Positions 63,462-64,000 of a stretch of 64,000 nucleotides of DNA are shown piece by piece. The position numbers and the translations under genes are program-made. Every line of letters starts with the position of its first letter. Positions within the stretch are counted from its first letter, which is position 1. Source of the DNA: JAPXLN01 sp033809515 (GTDB lineage: Bacteria; Bacillota; Sulfobacillia; Fermentithermobacillales; Fermentithermobacillaceae); NCBI GenBank assembly GCA_033809515.1, contig JAPXLN010000007.1, forward strand, positions 22,132 through 86,131. The letters are read 5' to 3'. The notes under the pieces are model-generated. The model was not told the DNA's origin, searched no databases, and saw only the letters and a list, made by a program, of their open reading frames with translations.

Positions 63462-64000
63462 ATGCCCGGGAGTATCACAAAGCGCGGTAAGAACTCATAC
63501 CGCATTCGACTGGACGCTCCGCCCGACGCTTCGGGTTCCCGCCGGCAGGTGTCAGAGACAGTGCATGGTACCAAGAAGGACGCGGAAAGGCGCTTGGCAG
63601 AGCTGGTGGTTGAGATCGGCGACGGTAAGTGTGTTGCCCGTAAGGATGTCACAGTGGCGGAGGCTGTCGAGGTGTGGCTTAAGAAGTACAAGTACGGCCA
63701 CGCGGACAGCACTTACTGCACAGCCGAGGGTCTTTTACGGCTGCACGTGGTTGAGGGGCTCGGCAAGATGCCTGTTTCGGGTCTCACGCCTAGTCACGTT
63801 GACTCCGTCATGATTCGGATGCTGGACGATGGGCTACGGCCAAGGACCGTTCGTTATCTGCACTGGCTACTAAAGAGCGTGCTTGACGGGTGTTTGAACA
63901 GAAATGAAATCAGCCACAACTCTGCAGCCAAAGTGAAGCCGCCGCGAGATTTGCCGAAGGAAGTGCCTGCTTTGACGGACACGCAAGTGCAGGCATTTTT
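63462..64000 (+). CDS. phage-type integrase (3' end outside window)
   Basis: ATG 63462 follows AAGGAGG by 9 nt; the frame runs to the window end (179 codons). It shows an AP2-like DNA-binding start (GSITKRGKNSYRIRLDAPPD), HGTKKDAERRLAELV, and a SAM-like core-binding domain (VAEAVEVWLKKYKYGHADST, RTVRYLHWLLKSVLDGCL). The catalytic domain lies beyond the edge. Same broad type as the integrase tail at 52874. Confidence 0.88.
   Translation, partial: MPGSITKRGKNSYRIRLDAPPDASGSRRQVSETVHGTKKDAERRLAELVVEIGDGKCVARKDVTVAEAVEVWLKKYKYGHADSTYCTAEGLLRLHVVEGLGKMPVSGLTPSHVDSVMIRMLDDGLRPRTVRYLHWLLKSVLDGCLNRNEISHNSAAKVKPPRDLPKEVPALTDTQVQAF

Noticed and set aside
1..64000. CRISPR arrays, rRNA operons, replication origin
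   Set aside because: No spaced short repeats, rRNA sequence or DnaA-box cluster was seen on reading.

Overview
The window reads as chromosomal DNA of a spore-forming, Gram-positive-lineage bacterium (Bacillota). Evidence: a BY-kinase plus PHP-phosphatase pair for exopolysaccharide control, a SpoIVFA/SpoIVFB-like pair directly before rng-rplU-prp-rpmA-obgE-nadD-yqeK-LCP-rsfS, an L27 with an N-terminal extension next to the Prp protease, Bacillus-type PurF, and strong Shine-Dalgarno sequences with many TTG and GTG starts. Genus and species cannot be fixed from sequence alone; GC content is slightly above half by eye.

Layout. 1-4.4 kb: end of an exopolysaccharide locus (O-antigen-ligase/TPR protein, Wzz-like protein, tyrosine autokinase, PHP phosphatase). 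4.4-9.7 kb: compact chemotaxis operon cheW-cheA-cheY-cheB-cheR-cheX with no flagellar genes beside it. 9.8-14.3 kb: a DUF4015 glycosidase-like protein, guaB on the minus strand, a NodB-type deacetylase and the broken tail of an M20 amidohydrolase. 14.3-27.3 kb: an unusual locus in which a two-gene unit (GlmL/MutL-type actin-fold ATPase plus a lipoyl-barrel/KOW-like protein) occurs twice, around two MacB/LolD-type ATPases, two FtsX-like permeases and an XRE-TPR regulator; the first ATPase copy has lost its nucleotide-binding motifs. 27.4-35.4 kb: pspC, then hpt-purE-purF-purM-purN-purH-purD-queT. 35.4-39.3 kb: a NusG-domain-II protein, then a self-contained unit of four unrecognised membrane proteins with a near-consensus promoter, about 190 nt of leader, strong ribosome sites and a terminator. 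39.3-52.7 kb: Nudix-like gene, small gene, then the conserved sporulation/ribosome/RNA-processing cluster.

52.8 kb to the end is accessory DNA. A tRNA-Ala(GGC) gene carries the left copy of a 38-bp repeat whose second copy lies 2.9 kb downstream, bracketing a decayed integrative element (integrase tail, CAP-domain fragment, frameshifted secreted protein, CPBP protease). Beyond it lie remnants of a modification/nuclease module (EcoRI-type methyltransferase tail, DUF262-HNH protein, frameshifted DUF2321 gene), a broken BtuF-like gene, two orphan genes, an IS1182-type transposase, a tyrosine recombinase, an excisionase-like protein and a second integrase running off the window.

The two best candidates for undescribed biology are the duplicated GlmL-like/lipoyl-like/ABC locus (14.3-27.3 kb) and the four-gene membrane module (36.1-39.2 kb). 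Neither can be assigned a function from sequence here.
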